NCBI RefSeq assembly: GCF_004331485.1
Contig: NZ_SJKD01000003.1
Span: 620,001 to 684,000 of the forward strand
Origin: Kribbella capetownensis
GTDB lineage: Bacteria; Actinomycetota; Actinomycetes; Propionibacteriales; Kribbellaceae
Length of the DNA stretch: 64,000 nt
Reading direction: 5' to 3'
Under the pieces are notes generated by a model. It saw only the letters and a program-made list of their open reading frames with translations, was not told where the DNA came from and did no database searches. Position numbers and translations under genes: made by a program. Every line of letters begins with the position of its first letter. Position 1 is the first letter of the stretch. Below are positions 28,942 to 37,822 of this stretch, in pieces.

Positions 28942-28969
28942 CGCGGGTCGCGAGAAGTCCCGACCCGCG
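28942..28969. promoter_or_regulatory. 9-bp inverted repeat in the prs/subtilase divergent region
   Basis: CGCGGGTCG (28942-28950) and CGACCCGCG (28961-28969) are perfect arms with a 10-base spacer. It is placed about 95 bases from each divergent start, and may be an operator shared by both genes or an RNA hairpin. Confidence 0.4.
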
Positions 28970-29058
28970 GGAGCGAGTCGCGGGAGGCCGGGAACTGATG
29001 AGGGGGGTTCGGGCAAGTGGGTGTGTGCCCGTCTGTCTGGACGGGCTCTGTCCAGTTG

Positions 29059-32000
29059 ATGAGGAAGCACATGGTGCACTTCAGACCCGGGCCGCGGTGG
29101 ATCGCCGCCGCGGTTCTCGCCCTGTCCACCGGCCTCACGGCCCAGAACCCGGGCCTTCCGGCGGCCGCGGCCGGCCCGCCCGCGACCACGACCGCCGGCA
29201 CACCCACCACCACGACCGCCGGCCCGACGGCAGGCACCCCAGCTGCAGCGGACAGGACCATTACCTTGATCACCGGTGATCGGGTCACTCTGCTTGGCGG
29301 GGATTTGACGAACCCGAGCGTTCGGCGGGGGCCTGGGCGTGAGCGCGTCAGCTTCCGAGTGCTCCGGATCAAGGGGCGCCTCAGCGTCATCCCGTCGGAC
29401 GTGGAGGCCGACGTTGCCGCCGGGAAGCTCGACCGGAGGTTGTTCGACATCGGCGGCCTGCTCGAGGACCACTACGACGACGCAAGTACGCCGGCCATCC
29501 CGTTGATCGTCACGTACGCCGCCCACGCCAAGCGCTCGGCGATCGAGGGCGTGACCACCACCCGCGTCCTGCCGGCGATCAACGGCAGCGCGGTCAAGCT
29601 GGCGAAGGAGGACGCGGCCACGGTGCTGCCCCGACTCCGTGCGGGCGGTCCGGCCAAGATCTGGCTCGACGGCAAGCGGACAGTGAGCCTGGACCAGTCG
29701 GTCCCGCAGATCGGCGCCCCGGTCGCCTGGCAGGCCGGCGACACCGGCAAGGGTGTGTCGGTCGCCGTACTCGACACCGGCGTCGACGCGACCCACCCGG
29801 ACCTGGCCGACCGCATCGCCGGTACGAAGAACTTCACCGACCAGCCTCCGGGCGACACAGTCGGCCACGGCACCCACGTGGCTTCGACCATCGCCGGTAC
29901 GGGCGCTGCCTCGGACGGCAAGTACCGCGGTGTCGCACCCGACGCGAAGCTGTACGCCGGCAAGGTCTGCCCCAGCAGGCAGTGCTCGGACTCCGCCATC
30001 CTGGCCGGGATGGAGTGGGCCGCGACCGAGCTGCACGCGACGGTGGTCAACATCAGCATCGGCGCTCCCGACTCCCCGGAGCTCGACCCGCTCGAGGAGG
30101 CCGTCAACCGGCTCACGCAGGAGACCGGCACGCTCTTCGTGATCGCGGCGGGCAACTCCGGCCCCGGTGTCTCGTCGCTCGAGTCGCCCGGCAGCGCCGA
30201 GGCCGCGTTGACGGTGGGCGCGGTGGACAAGCAGGACCAGCTGGCCGACCTCTCGAGTCGCGGCCCGCGGCTCGGTGACGGCGGGACGAAGCCCGATGTT
30301 GTCGCTCCCGGGGTCAATATCGTCGCGGCCCGCGCGAACAGCGAAGGCGGCGAGCGGTACGTCGCGATGGACGGTACGTCGATGGCCACGCCGCACGCGA
30401 CCGGTTCCGTCGCCCTGCTCGCGCAGCAGCACCCGGACTGGGAGGCGGCCGATTTCAAGGCCGCGATGATGGCGTCCGCGAAGCACCTCGACGGGCTGAC
30501 GCCGTACGAGCAGGGAACGGGCCGGATCGACGTCGGCCGGGCGACGCAACTGCTGGCGACGGCGGCTCCGGCGAACCTCATGTTCAACGCCCCGTGGCCG
30601 CACACCGACGACACACCGGACACCAAGCCGGTGACGTATCGCAACCTCGATGACCAGCCACTGACGCTGAGCCTGAGCGCGACCGTGACCGGCCCGGATG
30701 GCAAGCCCGCTCCTGAGGGTGCGATCAAGCTCAGCGCCAGCAGCCTGACGGTTCCGGCCGGAGGCACTGCCTCCGTCGATGTCACCTCCGACACCCGGCA
30801 CAACGGACCGGACGGCCGCTACAGCGGCATCCTCACCGCCACCGGTGCCGGTGCGACGCTGACGACACCCGTCACGGTCACCAAGGAGGTCGAGAGCTAC
30901 AACCTGACCGTCAACTTCGTCGGCCCGGACGGAAAGCCGGCGGCGGCCCAACCGATCATCTACGGTCTCGACAACGGGTACTACGAACTCGCGGACGCCA
31001 ACGGCACGCTCGTACGACGCCTGCCGAAGGGCCGGTACCTGATCGACGACTACCAACTGGTGCCGAACGGACCGTCGGACGACAGCTATCTGCTGGTCAA
31101 GCCGAACACGGTTCTGAACGCCGACACCACGGTGACCTTCGACGCCCGGGAGACGAAGCCGCTGGATCTCACCGTGCCCGAGCCCGACGCGAGTCCGATG
31201 ATCGCCGCGGTGCACTACGAGTTGCCGCAGTCCCCCGACGGCTACTCGTCGGCGATCCTCGGCTACTCGCCCGCGCAACTGCACACCGCGCAGGTCGGCG
31301 AGCGGCTGCCGGCCGACCAGCTGAGGGCGTGGTTCCACACCGAGTGGGCGAAGAAGGCTCCGGACGGTTCCTGGGACGGGTCGCCGTTCGTCTACCAGAC
31401 GATGAACCTCGTCCCCGACGGCTTCCCGACCGGATTCACCCGGCACATCCGTCCCGGTGACCTGGCGGTCGTCGACCAGTCACTGCACCGCACGTCGCAC
31501 GACCAGGGCGTGGTGAGCATGACCGGATGGATGGACGGCCGGAGGGTCGAGGCGTGGCCGCTGTGGCTCAGCTACCAACTGCCGGCCAAGCGCCGGCTGT
31601 TCCTCGAAGGTGGACAGTTCGGCTGGTCGACCCGAGTGGACGAGGTCGAGGACGGATTCGGAGTCGCGGCCGCTGTCGGCGCTCCGAAGAGCTACCGCGC
31701 CGGTCACACCGAAGAGGATCGCCTCAACGTCGCCGCGTTCACTCCGACACCGCGCACCGCGACCCGTTCGGACGATCAGCTGTCGGTCACCTTCTCGCCC
31801 ACCACGGATGCCACCGGCGCAACCGGACTGGTCGAGACCGACACCGCGAGCAGCCGCCTGCTCCGTGACGGGAAGCCGGTGGCAGAGTCCGCCACGTTCG
31901 GGAGCATCACGGCCGGCGGTCTGGCTCCGGAGAAGGCGCAGTACGTCCTGGAGTCGTCGCTCACGCGGCCCAGCTACGCGACCTACTCCACCAGGATCGA

Positions 32001-32364
32001 TGCGCGCTGGAGCTTCACCTCGGCGGCGGACACCAAGAACCTCCCGATCCTGGGCGTTCGTTACCAGCCGACGGTCGACATCAACAACACCGCAGCGCGT
32101 ACGCCGGTCACCACTCTCCCCGTGGTCGTCCAGGCTCAGCCCGGCGCCACGCTGCCCAGCATCCGCACCGCGACGCTGCAGTACTCCGCGGACGGCGGCA
32201 CCACCTGGCGTGCGGCACCGCTCGCTCCTGGCAGCGGCGGAAAGTACACCGCGATCTTCCCGACTCCGAAGGAGGGCAAGACCGTCTCGCTCAAGCTGCA
32301 CCTCGCCGACGCGGACGGGAACACGACTGACCTGACCACGATCGACGCGTACCAGCTGCGCTGA
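29059..32364 (+). CDS. Secreted subtilisin-like serine protease (S8), large
   Basis: About 1101 aa from ATG 29059; ATG 29071 or GTG 29017 are alternatives. A signal peptide ends near an Ala/Thr-rich linker. The S8 triad is Asp about 239 (VAVLDTGVDATHPDL), His about 270 (GHGTHVAS) and Ser about 441 (DGTSMATPHA). A propeptide-like region precedes it. The C-terminal 600 residues are beta-rich, with an Ig/Fn3-like part after about 500 and an end reading LQYSADGGTTW. It degrades proteins outside the cell. Several actinomycete S8 enzymes share this size and layout. Confidence 0.92.
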   Translation: MRKHMVHFRPGPRWIAAAVLALSTGLTAQNPGLPAAAAGPPATTTAGTPTTTTAGPTAGTPAAADRTITLITGDRVTLLGGDLTNPSVRRGPGRERVSFRVLRIKGRLSVIPSDVEADVAAGKLDRRLFDIGGLLEDHYDDASTPAIPLIVTYAAHAKRSAIEGVTTTRVLPAINGSAVKLAKEDAATVLPRLRAGGPAKIWLDGKRTVSLDQSVPQIGAPVAWQAGDTGKGVSVAVLDTGVDATHPDLADRIAGTKNFTDQPPGDTVGHGTHVASTIAGTGAASDGKYRGVAPDAKLYAGKVCPSRQCSDSAILAGMEWAATELHATVVNISIGAPDSPELDPLEEAVNRLTQETGTLFVIAAGNSGPGVSSLESPGSAEAALTVGAVDKQDQLADLSSRGPRLGDGGTKPDVVAPGVNIVAARANSEGGERYVAMDGTSMATPHATGSVALLAQQHPDWEAADFKAAMMASAKHLDGLTPYEQGTGRIDVGRATQLLATAAPANLMFNAPWPHTDDTPDTKPVTYRNLDDQPLTLSLSATVTGPDGKPAPEGAIKLSASSLTVPAGGTASVDVTSDTRHNGPDGRYSGILTATGAGATLTTPVTVTKEVESYNLTVNFVGPDGKPAAAQPIIYGLDNGYYELADANGTLVRRLPKGRYLIDDYQLVPNGPSDDSYLLVKPNTVLNADTTVTFDARETKPLDLTVPEPDASPMIAAVHYELPQSPDGYSSAILGYSPAQLHTAQVGERLPADQLRAWFHTEWAKKAPDGSWDGSPFVYQTMNLVPDGFPTGFTRHIRPGDLAVVDQSLHRTSHDQGVVSMTGWMDGRRVEAWPLWLSYQLPAKRRLFLEGGQFGWSTRVDEVEDGFGVAAAVGAPKSYRAGHTEEDRLNVAAFTPTPRTATRSDDQLSVTFSPTTDATGATGLVETDTASSRLLRDGKPVAESATFGSITAGGLAPEKAQYVLESSLTRPSYATYSTRIDARWSFTSAADTKNLPILGVRYQPTVDINNTAARTPVTTLPVVVQAQPGATLPSIRTATLQYSADGGTTWRAAPLAPGSGGKYTAIFPTPKEGKTVSLKLHLADADGNTTDLTTIDAYQLR

Positions 32365-32386
32365 CCGAATGCGCCGAGGCCCTCGC

Positions 32387-33409
32387 CTACTGCAGGATGC
32401 GGGCGAGGGTTTCGGCCGCGGTACGGCAGTCGGCGGTCGAGGCGTCCAGGTGTGTGACCACGCGGAGCTGGGTGTGGCCGACACCGCCGACGAGTACGGC
32501 GGTCGCGCGGGCAGCCTCGACCACCTGGGCGACGGTCTTGCCGGTAGCGGCAAGGTCGGCGACCACGATGTTGGTCTCGACCTGGTCAGGTTTCACGGAC
32601 CCTGGAGCGGCGTCGGCGAGGACCGAGGCGACGAGCCGCGCGTTGGCGTGGTCTTCGGCCAGACGCTCGACATTGTGCTCCAGCGCATAGAGACCAGCGG
32701 CGGCCAGTACACCGGCTTGACGCCAACCCCCACCTAGCCGCTTGCGCCAGATGCGGGCCTCGCGGATCAGCTCGGTCGAGCCGACCAGCACTGACCCGAC
32801 CGGCGCACCCAGGCCCTTCGACAAGCACACGCTGGCAGCGGTCGCACGACACGCGTACGCCGCGACCGGTACCCCGGACGCCACCGATGCGTTCCACAAC
32901 CGCGCACCGTCCAGGTGCAGCGGCAGCCCCAACGCGTCCAGCTCGTCGGCGAGAGCGTCGTACCCGTGTTGGATCGCGCCGCCGCCGAAGTTGTGTGTGT
33001 TCTCGACCGACACCGCCGCGGTGGACACGAAGTACGACCCGAGGTCCGGCGCGATCAACGCGCGGATCTGCTCGAGGTCGATCTGCCCGGCCGGCGCGCT
33101 CCACGTGCGCGTGGTGACGCCGTTGACGGCCGCGTGGGCGCCGAGCTCGGCCCGGGCGATGTGTGCGCTTGCCTCGCACAGGATCTCCGCCCCAGGCGGC
33201 ACCAGTGCCCGTACGCCGAGCATGTTCGCGAGCGACCCGGTGACGGTGAACAAACCGGCCTCGTGACCGAGCAGCCCGGCGACCGTCTCCTCCAACCGGT
33301 TGATCGTCGGGTCCTCGCCGTACACGTCGTCGCCGAGGGGTGCCGAAGTCATCGCCGCCAGCATCCCCGCCGACGGCCGCGTGACGGTGTCGGACCGCAG
33401 GTCGATCAT
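32387..33409 (-). CDS. Low-specificity L-threonine aldolase
   Basis: 340 aa. PLP fold-type I aldolase: MIDLRSDTVTRPS at the start, the GEDPTINRLE segment, FTVTGSLANMLG, HLDGARLWNASVASG and the PLP lysine in CLSKGLGAPVGS near 200. It splits L-threonine or allo-threonine into glycine and acetaldehyde. Its ATG overlaps the stop of the DAHP synthase gene (ATGA), so the two form an operon, a link between glycine/aldehyde metabolism and aromatic synthesis that is not obviously functional. Confidence 0.9.
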   Translation of the reverse strand: MIDLRSDTVTRPSAGMLAAMTSAPLGDDVYGEDPTINRLEETVAGLLGHEAGLFTVTGSLANMLGVRALVPPGAEILCEASAHIARAELGAHAAVNGVTTRTWSAPAGQIDLEQIRALIAPDLGSYFVSTAAVSVENTHNFGGGAIQHGYDALADELDALGLPLHLDGARLWNASVASGVPVAAYACRATAASVCLSKGLGAPVGSVLVGSTELIREARIWRKRLGGGWRQAGVLAAAGLYALEHNVERLAEDHANARLVASVLADAAPGSVKPDQVETNIVVADLAATGKTVAQVVEAARATAVLVGGVGHTQLRVVTHLDASTADCRTAAETLARILQ

Positions 33410-34779
33410 GCCCGTGCGCCCCGCAGCCGCTCGGCGACCAGGAAGGCGAGCTCGAGCGACTGGTGCCGGTTCAGGCGCGGGTCGCAAGCGGTCTCGTAGC
33501 GGTTGACCAGGTCCTCGGCGACCAGCTCCTCACCGCCGCCCAGGCACTCGGTCACGTCGTCGCCGGTGAGCTCGATGTGCATGCCGCCCGGCCAGGTCCC
33601 GACCTGCTCGTGCGCGTCGAAGAAGCCCTGGACCTCGTCCATGACGTCCTCGAAGTTGCGGGTCTTGTACCCGTTCGGCGTCTCGAAGGTGTTGCCGTGC
33701 ATCGGGTCGCACACCCACGCGATCGGCGAGCCGTGGTCGCGGACGGCCTCCAGTAGCGGCGGCAGCCCGTCGCGGATCTTGCCCGCGCCCATCCGGGTGA
33801 TGAAGGTCAGCCGGCCCTCGATGCCCTTCGGGTTCAGCTTGTCGATCAGCGTCCGGATGTACTCCGGGGTCGTGGTCGGCCCGATCTTCACACCGAGCGG
33901 ATTCGACAGCGAGGCCAGGAACTCGACATGCGCGCCGTCGAGCTGCCGGGTCCGCTCCCCCACCCACAGCAGGTGGCCGGAGACGTCGTACGGCTGCTGG
34001 GTGCGCGAGTCGATCCGGGTCAGCGCGTGCTCGTACTCGAGGATCAGCGCCTCGTGGGAGGCGTAGAAGTCGACGGTCTTGAACTCGTCCGCGGTGGCGC
34101 CACAGGCCCGCATGAAGGCGAGCGCACGCTCGATCTCGGACGCCAGCCGCTCGTACTTCTGCCCGACCGGCGAGGACTTCACGAAGTCGGTGTTCCACGC
34201 GTGCACCTGGTGCAGGTCGGCGTACCCACCGGTGGTGAACGCACGGGTCAGGTTGAGCGTGGCCGCGGCCGCGTTGTAGACGCCGCGCAGCCGGTTCGGG
34301 TCCGGGTTTCGTGCCTCGGGCGTGAACTCGAGTCCGTTGACCGCGTCACCCCGGTACGACGGCAGCGTGACACCGTTCCGCGTCTCCTCACCGGAGCTGC
34401 GCGGCTTGGCGTACTGGCCGGCGATCCGGCCGACCTTCACCACCGGCACACTCGCGGCGTACTGGAGTACGACGGCCATCTGCAGCAGAACCCGCAGCTT
34501 GGCCCGGATGTTCTCCGCGGTCACGCCGTCGAAGGTCTCCGCGCAGTCGCCGCCCTGGAGGATGAACGCCTCGCCGCGGGCGACCGCACCGATCTTCGTG
34601 GTCAGGTCGTCGCACTCACCGGCGAACACCAGCGGCGGCAGCTTGCGCAGCTCGCCGATCACCTGGTCCAGCGTGGCCGAATCCGGCCACTCCGGCTGCT
34701 GCAGCGGCTTCAGCGCCCGCAGATCGTCCAGCCCCGGCACTCCGGGGACTTCCCCCGCACTCAACGTCGCGAATTGCAT
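33406..34779 (-). CDS. aroG: Class II 3-deoxy-7-phosphoheptulonate synthase
   Basis: 457 aa, the plant-like class II type used by actinobacteria. Motifs: PPLVFAGECD, FILQGGDCAETF, VVKVGRIAGQYAKPRS, RNPDPNRL, LTFITRMGAGK and CDPMHGNTF, with metal ligands Cys (GGDCAE), His (PMHGNT), Glu and Asp as in M. tuberculosis AroG. It condenses PEP and erythrose 4-phosphate in the first shikimate step. The transcript probably begins at the ATG (TAGAGT six bases upstream), so attenuation by a leader is unlikely. Confidence 0.95.
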   Translation of the reverse strand: MQFATLSAGEVPGVPGLDDLRALKPLQQPEWPDSATLDQVIGELRKLPPLVFAGECDDLTTKIGAVARGEAFILQGGDCAETFDGVTAENIRAKLRVLLQMAVVLQYAASVPVVKVGRIAGQYAKPRSSGEETRNGVTLPSYRGDAVNGLEFTPEARNPDPNRLRGVYNAAAATLNLTRAFTTGGYADLHQVHAWNTDFVKSSPVGQKYERLASEIERALAFMRACGATADEFKTVDFYASHEALILEYEHALTRIDSRTQQPYDVSGHLLWVGERTRQLDGAHVEFLASLSNPLGVKIGPTTTPEYIRTLIDKLNPKGIEGRLTFITRMGAGKIRDGLPPLLEAVRDHGSPIAWVCDPMHGNTFETPNGYKTRNFEDVMDEVQGFFDAHEQVGTWPGGMHIELTGDDVTECLGGGEELVAEDLVNRYETACDPRLNRHQSLELAFLVAERLRGARA

Positions 34780-34785
34780 GGCCCA

Positions 34786-34791
34786 ACTCTA
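34786..34791 (-). promoter_or_regulatory. -10 element, probable leaderless start of aroG
   Basis: TAGAGT followed by six bases and ATG 34779; no Shine-Dalgarno sequence. Confidence 0.42.
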
Positions 34792-34821
34792 GGCCAGCCG
34801 TCCGGACGGACTGTGATCGTC

Positions 34822-35214
34822 TCAGGTCAGCGAGCCAGGATCCGCCGGTACGTCGACCGCGTGCTCCCGCAGCACCGTCAGCGGAATGGTGTCCAGCGAC
34901 CGGGCGTGGGTCGAGGCGAGTACGACGGGCGCCGCGGCACCGTCGCGGTACGCCTGCAGCCAGCGGACCGCGACCACGCACCAGCGGTCACCGGGCTGGA
35001 GGCCGGCGAACTGCAGCTCGGGTCGCGGCGTGACCAGGTCGTTCCCGACCGAGACCTGGTGGGCCAGGAACTCCGCGGTCATCACGGCACACACCGTGTG
35101 GCTGCCCAGATCCTCGGGGCCGCTGGTGCAGCAGCCGTCCCGGTAGAAGCCGGTGACCGGATCGGTCCCGCACTCCTCCAGTGGTTCGCCGAGCACGTTC
35201 AGGTCGCTGTCCAT
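34822..35214 (-). CDS. DUF2237 family protein
   Basis: 130 aa covering the whole DUF2237 family: NVLGEPLEECGTDPVTG, FYRDGCCTSGPED, GSHTVCAVMTAEFL, GDRWCVVAVRW and a late ASTH. Several conserved Cys and His suggest metal or redox chemistry, but the function is unknown. It lies between the acyltransferase and aroG on the same strand. Confidence 0.85.
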   Translation of the reverse strand: MDSDLNVLGEPLEECGTDPVTGFYRDGCCTSGPEDLGSHTVCAVMTAEFLAHQVSVGNDLVTPRPELQFAGLQPGDRWCVVAVRWLQAYRDGAAAPVVLASTHARSLDTIPLTVLREHAVDVPADPGSLT

Positions 35215-35250
35215 CCGGACATCCTCACCCGTGGACGAGGCCGGAACGGG

Positions 35251-36015
35251 TCAGCTGGCCTTGGTGTCGCCGAGCCGGACGTGCTCGTCGATCGACTCGC
35301 CCTTCTTGAGCAGCTCCTTGGCCTTCTCGGCGTACATGTCGACGTACTCCTGGCCGGACAGCTCCATCATCGCGTACATGATCTCGTCGGTGACCGAGCG
35401 GAGTACGAACCGGTCGCGCTCCATGCCCTCGTACCGCGAGAAGTCCAGCGGCTTGCCGATCGCCACGCCCGGGCGAACCAGCCGGGGCAGCCGGCGGCCG
35501 GGCTCACGGACCAGCCACTGCGGCCAGAGCGTGCCCGGCGGCTGCAGCTTCTCGGTGTCGATCATCGCGACCGGGATGACCGGGACGCCGGCCACGATCG
35601 CCATCCGGGCGACGCCGGTCTTGCCCTTGTACAGCCGGCCGTCGGGCGAGCGGGTGCCCTCGGGGTAGATCCCGAACAGCTCGCCCTTCTTCAGGATGTC
35701 CAGCCCGGTGTTCAGCGCGGCCAGCGAGGCGCGCCCGCCGGACCGGTCGATCGGAATCTGGCCGACGGACCGGAAGAACGTCGCCACCAGCTTCCCCTTC
35801 AGCCCGGGCGCGGTGAAGTACTCCGACTTGGCCGGGAAGACGATCTGCCGCGGTACGGCGACCGGCAGGAAGATCGAGTCGCAGAACGCGAGGTGGTTGC
35901 TGACCAGCAACGCCGGCCCCGTGGTCGGGATGTTCTCCAGCCCGCTCACCCGGGGATGGAAGAGCAACTTCACCAACGGGGCGACGATGAACCGCCTGAG
36001 GAACAGGTACAGCAT
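35251..36015 (-). CDS. 1-acyl-sn-glycerol-3-phosphate acyltransferase (PlsC family)
   Basis: 254 aa from ATG 36015, behind a strong ggagg. A hydrophobic N-terminus is followed by the catalytic NHLAFCD (HxxxxD) near residue 40 and the acceptor-phosphate motif YPEGTRS near 118. It acylates lysophosphatidic acid or a related lipid at the membrane face. M. tuberculosis Rv2182c occupies the matching place near aroG and the ArsA-like gene. Confidence 0.88.
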   Translation of the reverse strand: MLYLFLRRFIVAPLVKLLFHPRVSGLENIPTTGPALLVSNHLAFCDSIFLPVAVPRQIVFPAKSEYFTAPGLKGKLVATFFRSVGQIPIDRSGGRASLAALNTGLDILKKGELFGIYPEGTRSPDGRLYKGKTGVARMAIVAGVPVIPVAMIDTEKLQPPGTLWPQWLVREPGRRLPRLVRPGVAIGKPLDFSRYEGMERDRFVLRSVTDEIMYAMMELSGQEYVDMYAEKAKELLKKGESIDEHVRLGDTKAS

Positions 36016-36310
36016 CCGCCTCGACCTCCGTCGCTCGCCCGACACCTTCACCACCGACCATCGTCGGCCCGTACCTCGTCCGGCACCAGTGCCCGCCGGT
36101 GACGGCCGCGACAAGCACTGGTACCCACCGTCGGTGCGGACACTACGTTCCAGCTTCCCCCTCAGGCAATGTCACCGCCAGGAATCTCCGTGTTGCTCAC
36201 CGTGTTGTCACCTTGTTGCAGACTGGATGCAGCCCAAATGCGACCATGGAGTTGCGAGCAGGCCGGTGCGGCCTGACCGTCTGTGAGGACCCTGACGGCG
36301 AGGAGTGACC
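36016..36310. other. 295-base divergent intergenic region
   Basis: It separates the divergent acyltransferase and esterase genes. It holds a 20-codon open frame at 36246-36308 whose stop overlaps the esterase ribosome site. No TPP-, glycine- or other riboswitch was recognised. Confidence 0.4.
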
Positions 36311-37075
36311 GTGCCAGTGCAAGGCCATGCGGAGGACTACCGCAGTCCCGGGACCGGGGACAACGCCGCGATCGGAGTCCTGCTGAGCCACGGATTCACC
36401 GGCTCGCCGAAGTCGATGCGCCCGTTCGCCGAGCATCTGGCCGCCGACGGGTACGGCGTCGCCGTACCGCGGCTGCCCGGCCACGGGACCAGCTGGCAGG
36501 AGATGAACAAGACCAGCTGGCCGGACTGGTACGCCGTCCTGGACAACGAGTTGGAGCGGTTGCGCAAGGAGCACGACCAGGTCTTCCTGGCCGGGCTCTC
36601 GATGGGCGGCTGCCTGGTCCTGCGGCTGGCCGAGGAGCACGGCACCGACATTTCCGGTCTGGTCCTGATCAATCCGTCGGTGCGCACCGACGACAAGCGG
36701 CTGGTGCTGCTGCCGGTGCTGTCCCGGCTGGTCCCGTCGTTCCCCGGCATCTCGAACGACATCAAGAAGCCGGGCATGGACGAGGGTGCGTACGACCGGA
36801 TGCCGCTCCGCGCACTGCAGTCGCTGTCGCAGTTGTGGCAGCTGACTCGCGACGATCTGGCCAAAGTCACGCAGCCGGTGCTGATGTTCCGCAGTACTGT
36901 CGATCATGTGGTGGAACCGAGCTCGGGGCGGACCGTGCTGGCCTCGATCTCGTCCCGCGATGTGACCGAGACCCTGCTCGAGGACAGCTTTCACGTGGCA
37001 ACTCTGGACAACGACGCACCGCGCATCTTCGCGGACTCGACCGACTTCATCCGCCGGGTCGCTGCCGATGCGTGA
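36311..37075 (+). CDS. Carboxylesterase / monoacylglycerol lipase-like hydrolase
   Basis: 254 aa. GTG 36311 is chosen because gaggag lies five bases upstream; GTG 36305 would overlap that site. Est30-like features: LLSHGFTGSPKSM near residue 25, GLSMGG with the nucleophile near 95, RSTVDHVV with the acid and DSFHVATLD with the histidine near the end. It probably cleaves short or medium acyl esters in the cytoplasm. The neighbouring acyltransferase suggests lipid metabolism, by inference. It overlaps the next gene by eight bases. Confidence 0.85.
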   Translation: MPVQGHAEDYRSPGTGDNAAIGVLLSHGFTGSPKSMRPFAEHLAADGYGVAVPRLPGHGTSWQEMNKTSWPDWYAVLDNELERLRKEHDQVFLAGLSMGGCLVLRLAEEHGTDISGLVLINPSVRTDDKRLVLLPVLSRLVPSFPGISNDIKKPGMDEGAYDRMPLRALQSLSQLWQLTRDDLAKVTQPVLMFRSTVDHVVEPSSGRTVLASISSRDVTETLLEDSFHVATLDNDAPRIFADSTDFIRRVAADA

Positions 37076-37772
37076 CAACGGCCTCACCGCCACGGCGTAC
37101 ACGTCGCTCGGCGGAATCGACCCACTGGTCGCCGAACCGGTCCTGACCGCGCTCGCCGAGGCCGGCATCGCGGCGTACTGCGAGGTCCAAAGCGAGGCCA
37201 AGACACCGGAAGAGGCCGAGGAACCGGTCCACATCCCGGCCGGATACGACGTGATCTTCGTTGACGCGGAGGCGGTGGAGCGGGCCCGTCCGGTGATCGA
37301 GCGAAGCACCGAGGACGCCGAGTGGAAGTCGCTGGTCGAGCAGTTCAACGCGCCGTCGGCGCCCGGGCACGACGGCGACGAGACACCCGTGCCGCGATGG
37401 CCGGCCAGTGAGGACGTCGACGACAAGTACGAGCCGCTGATCGACGTACCCGCCGGGCTCGTGATCAAGGACACCCCGGACGACGACGAGGACGACGAGA
37501 AGCCGGCCAAGCGCGAGGACGACCCGCACGACCATTTCGTCCCGCCGGAGCCGCCGCGCGCACCCCGGCTGGACTGGATCAGCAGGATCGCCTGGCTCGG
37601 CCTGATCGGCGGCCCGCTGCTGCTGATCCTGGCCGCTGTCCTCGACTTCGGCACCGGCCGGATCACCACCCTCGCGGTGGTCGGATTCATCGGCGGATTC
37701 CTCACCCTGGTGATCCGGATGAAGGATCGGTTGCCACCTGATGACACGCCTGATGACGGGGCGGTCGTCTGA
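37068..37772 (+). CDS. Actinobacterial membrane protein of unknown function
   Basis: 234 aa. Residues 1-75 form a soluble region (a DUF-like alpha/beta piece), 80-165 are acidic and Pro-rich with an EDDEDDE run, and the end holds two transmembrane helices (about 172-192 and 200-220). It resembles proteins found in many actinomycetes, all uncharacterised. The 8-base overlap with the esterase suggests a shared transcript. Confidence 0.65.
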   Translation: MRDNGLTATAYTSLGGIDPLVAEPVLTALAEAGIAAYCEVQSEAKTPEEAEEPVHIPAGYDVIFVDAEAVERARPVIERSTEDAEWKSLVEQFNAPSAPGHDGDETPVPRWPASEDVDDKYEPLIDVPAGLVIKDTPDDDEDDEKPAKREDDPHDHFVPPEPPRAPRLDWISRIAWLGLIGGPLLLILAAVLDFGTGRITTLAVVGFIGGFLTLVIRMKDRLPPDDTPDDGAVV

Positions 37773-37822
37773 GCTAGCATGCGGATCGTCGGACAATCCG
37801 ACGAATGCCGAGGGAGGTACCC

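Noticed and set aside
28930-31446. An 838-codon open frame antisense to the subtilase
   Set aside because: No motif, Arg/Val/Gly-rich shadow of a well-supported S8 protease gene.
36246-36308. A 20-codon open frame ending at the esterase ribosome site
   Set aside because: It lacks a ribosome site or -10 box at the right distance, and no run of identical codons suggests attenuation. It may still be translated, but support is too weak.
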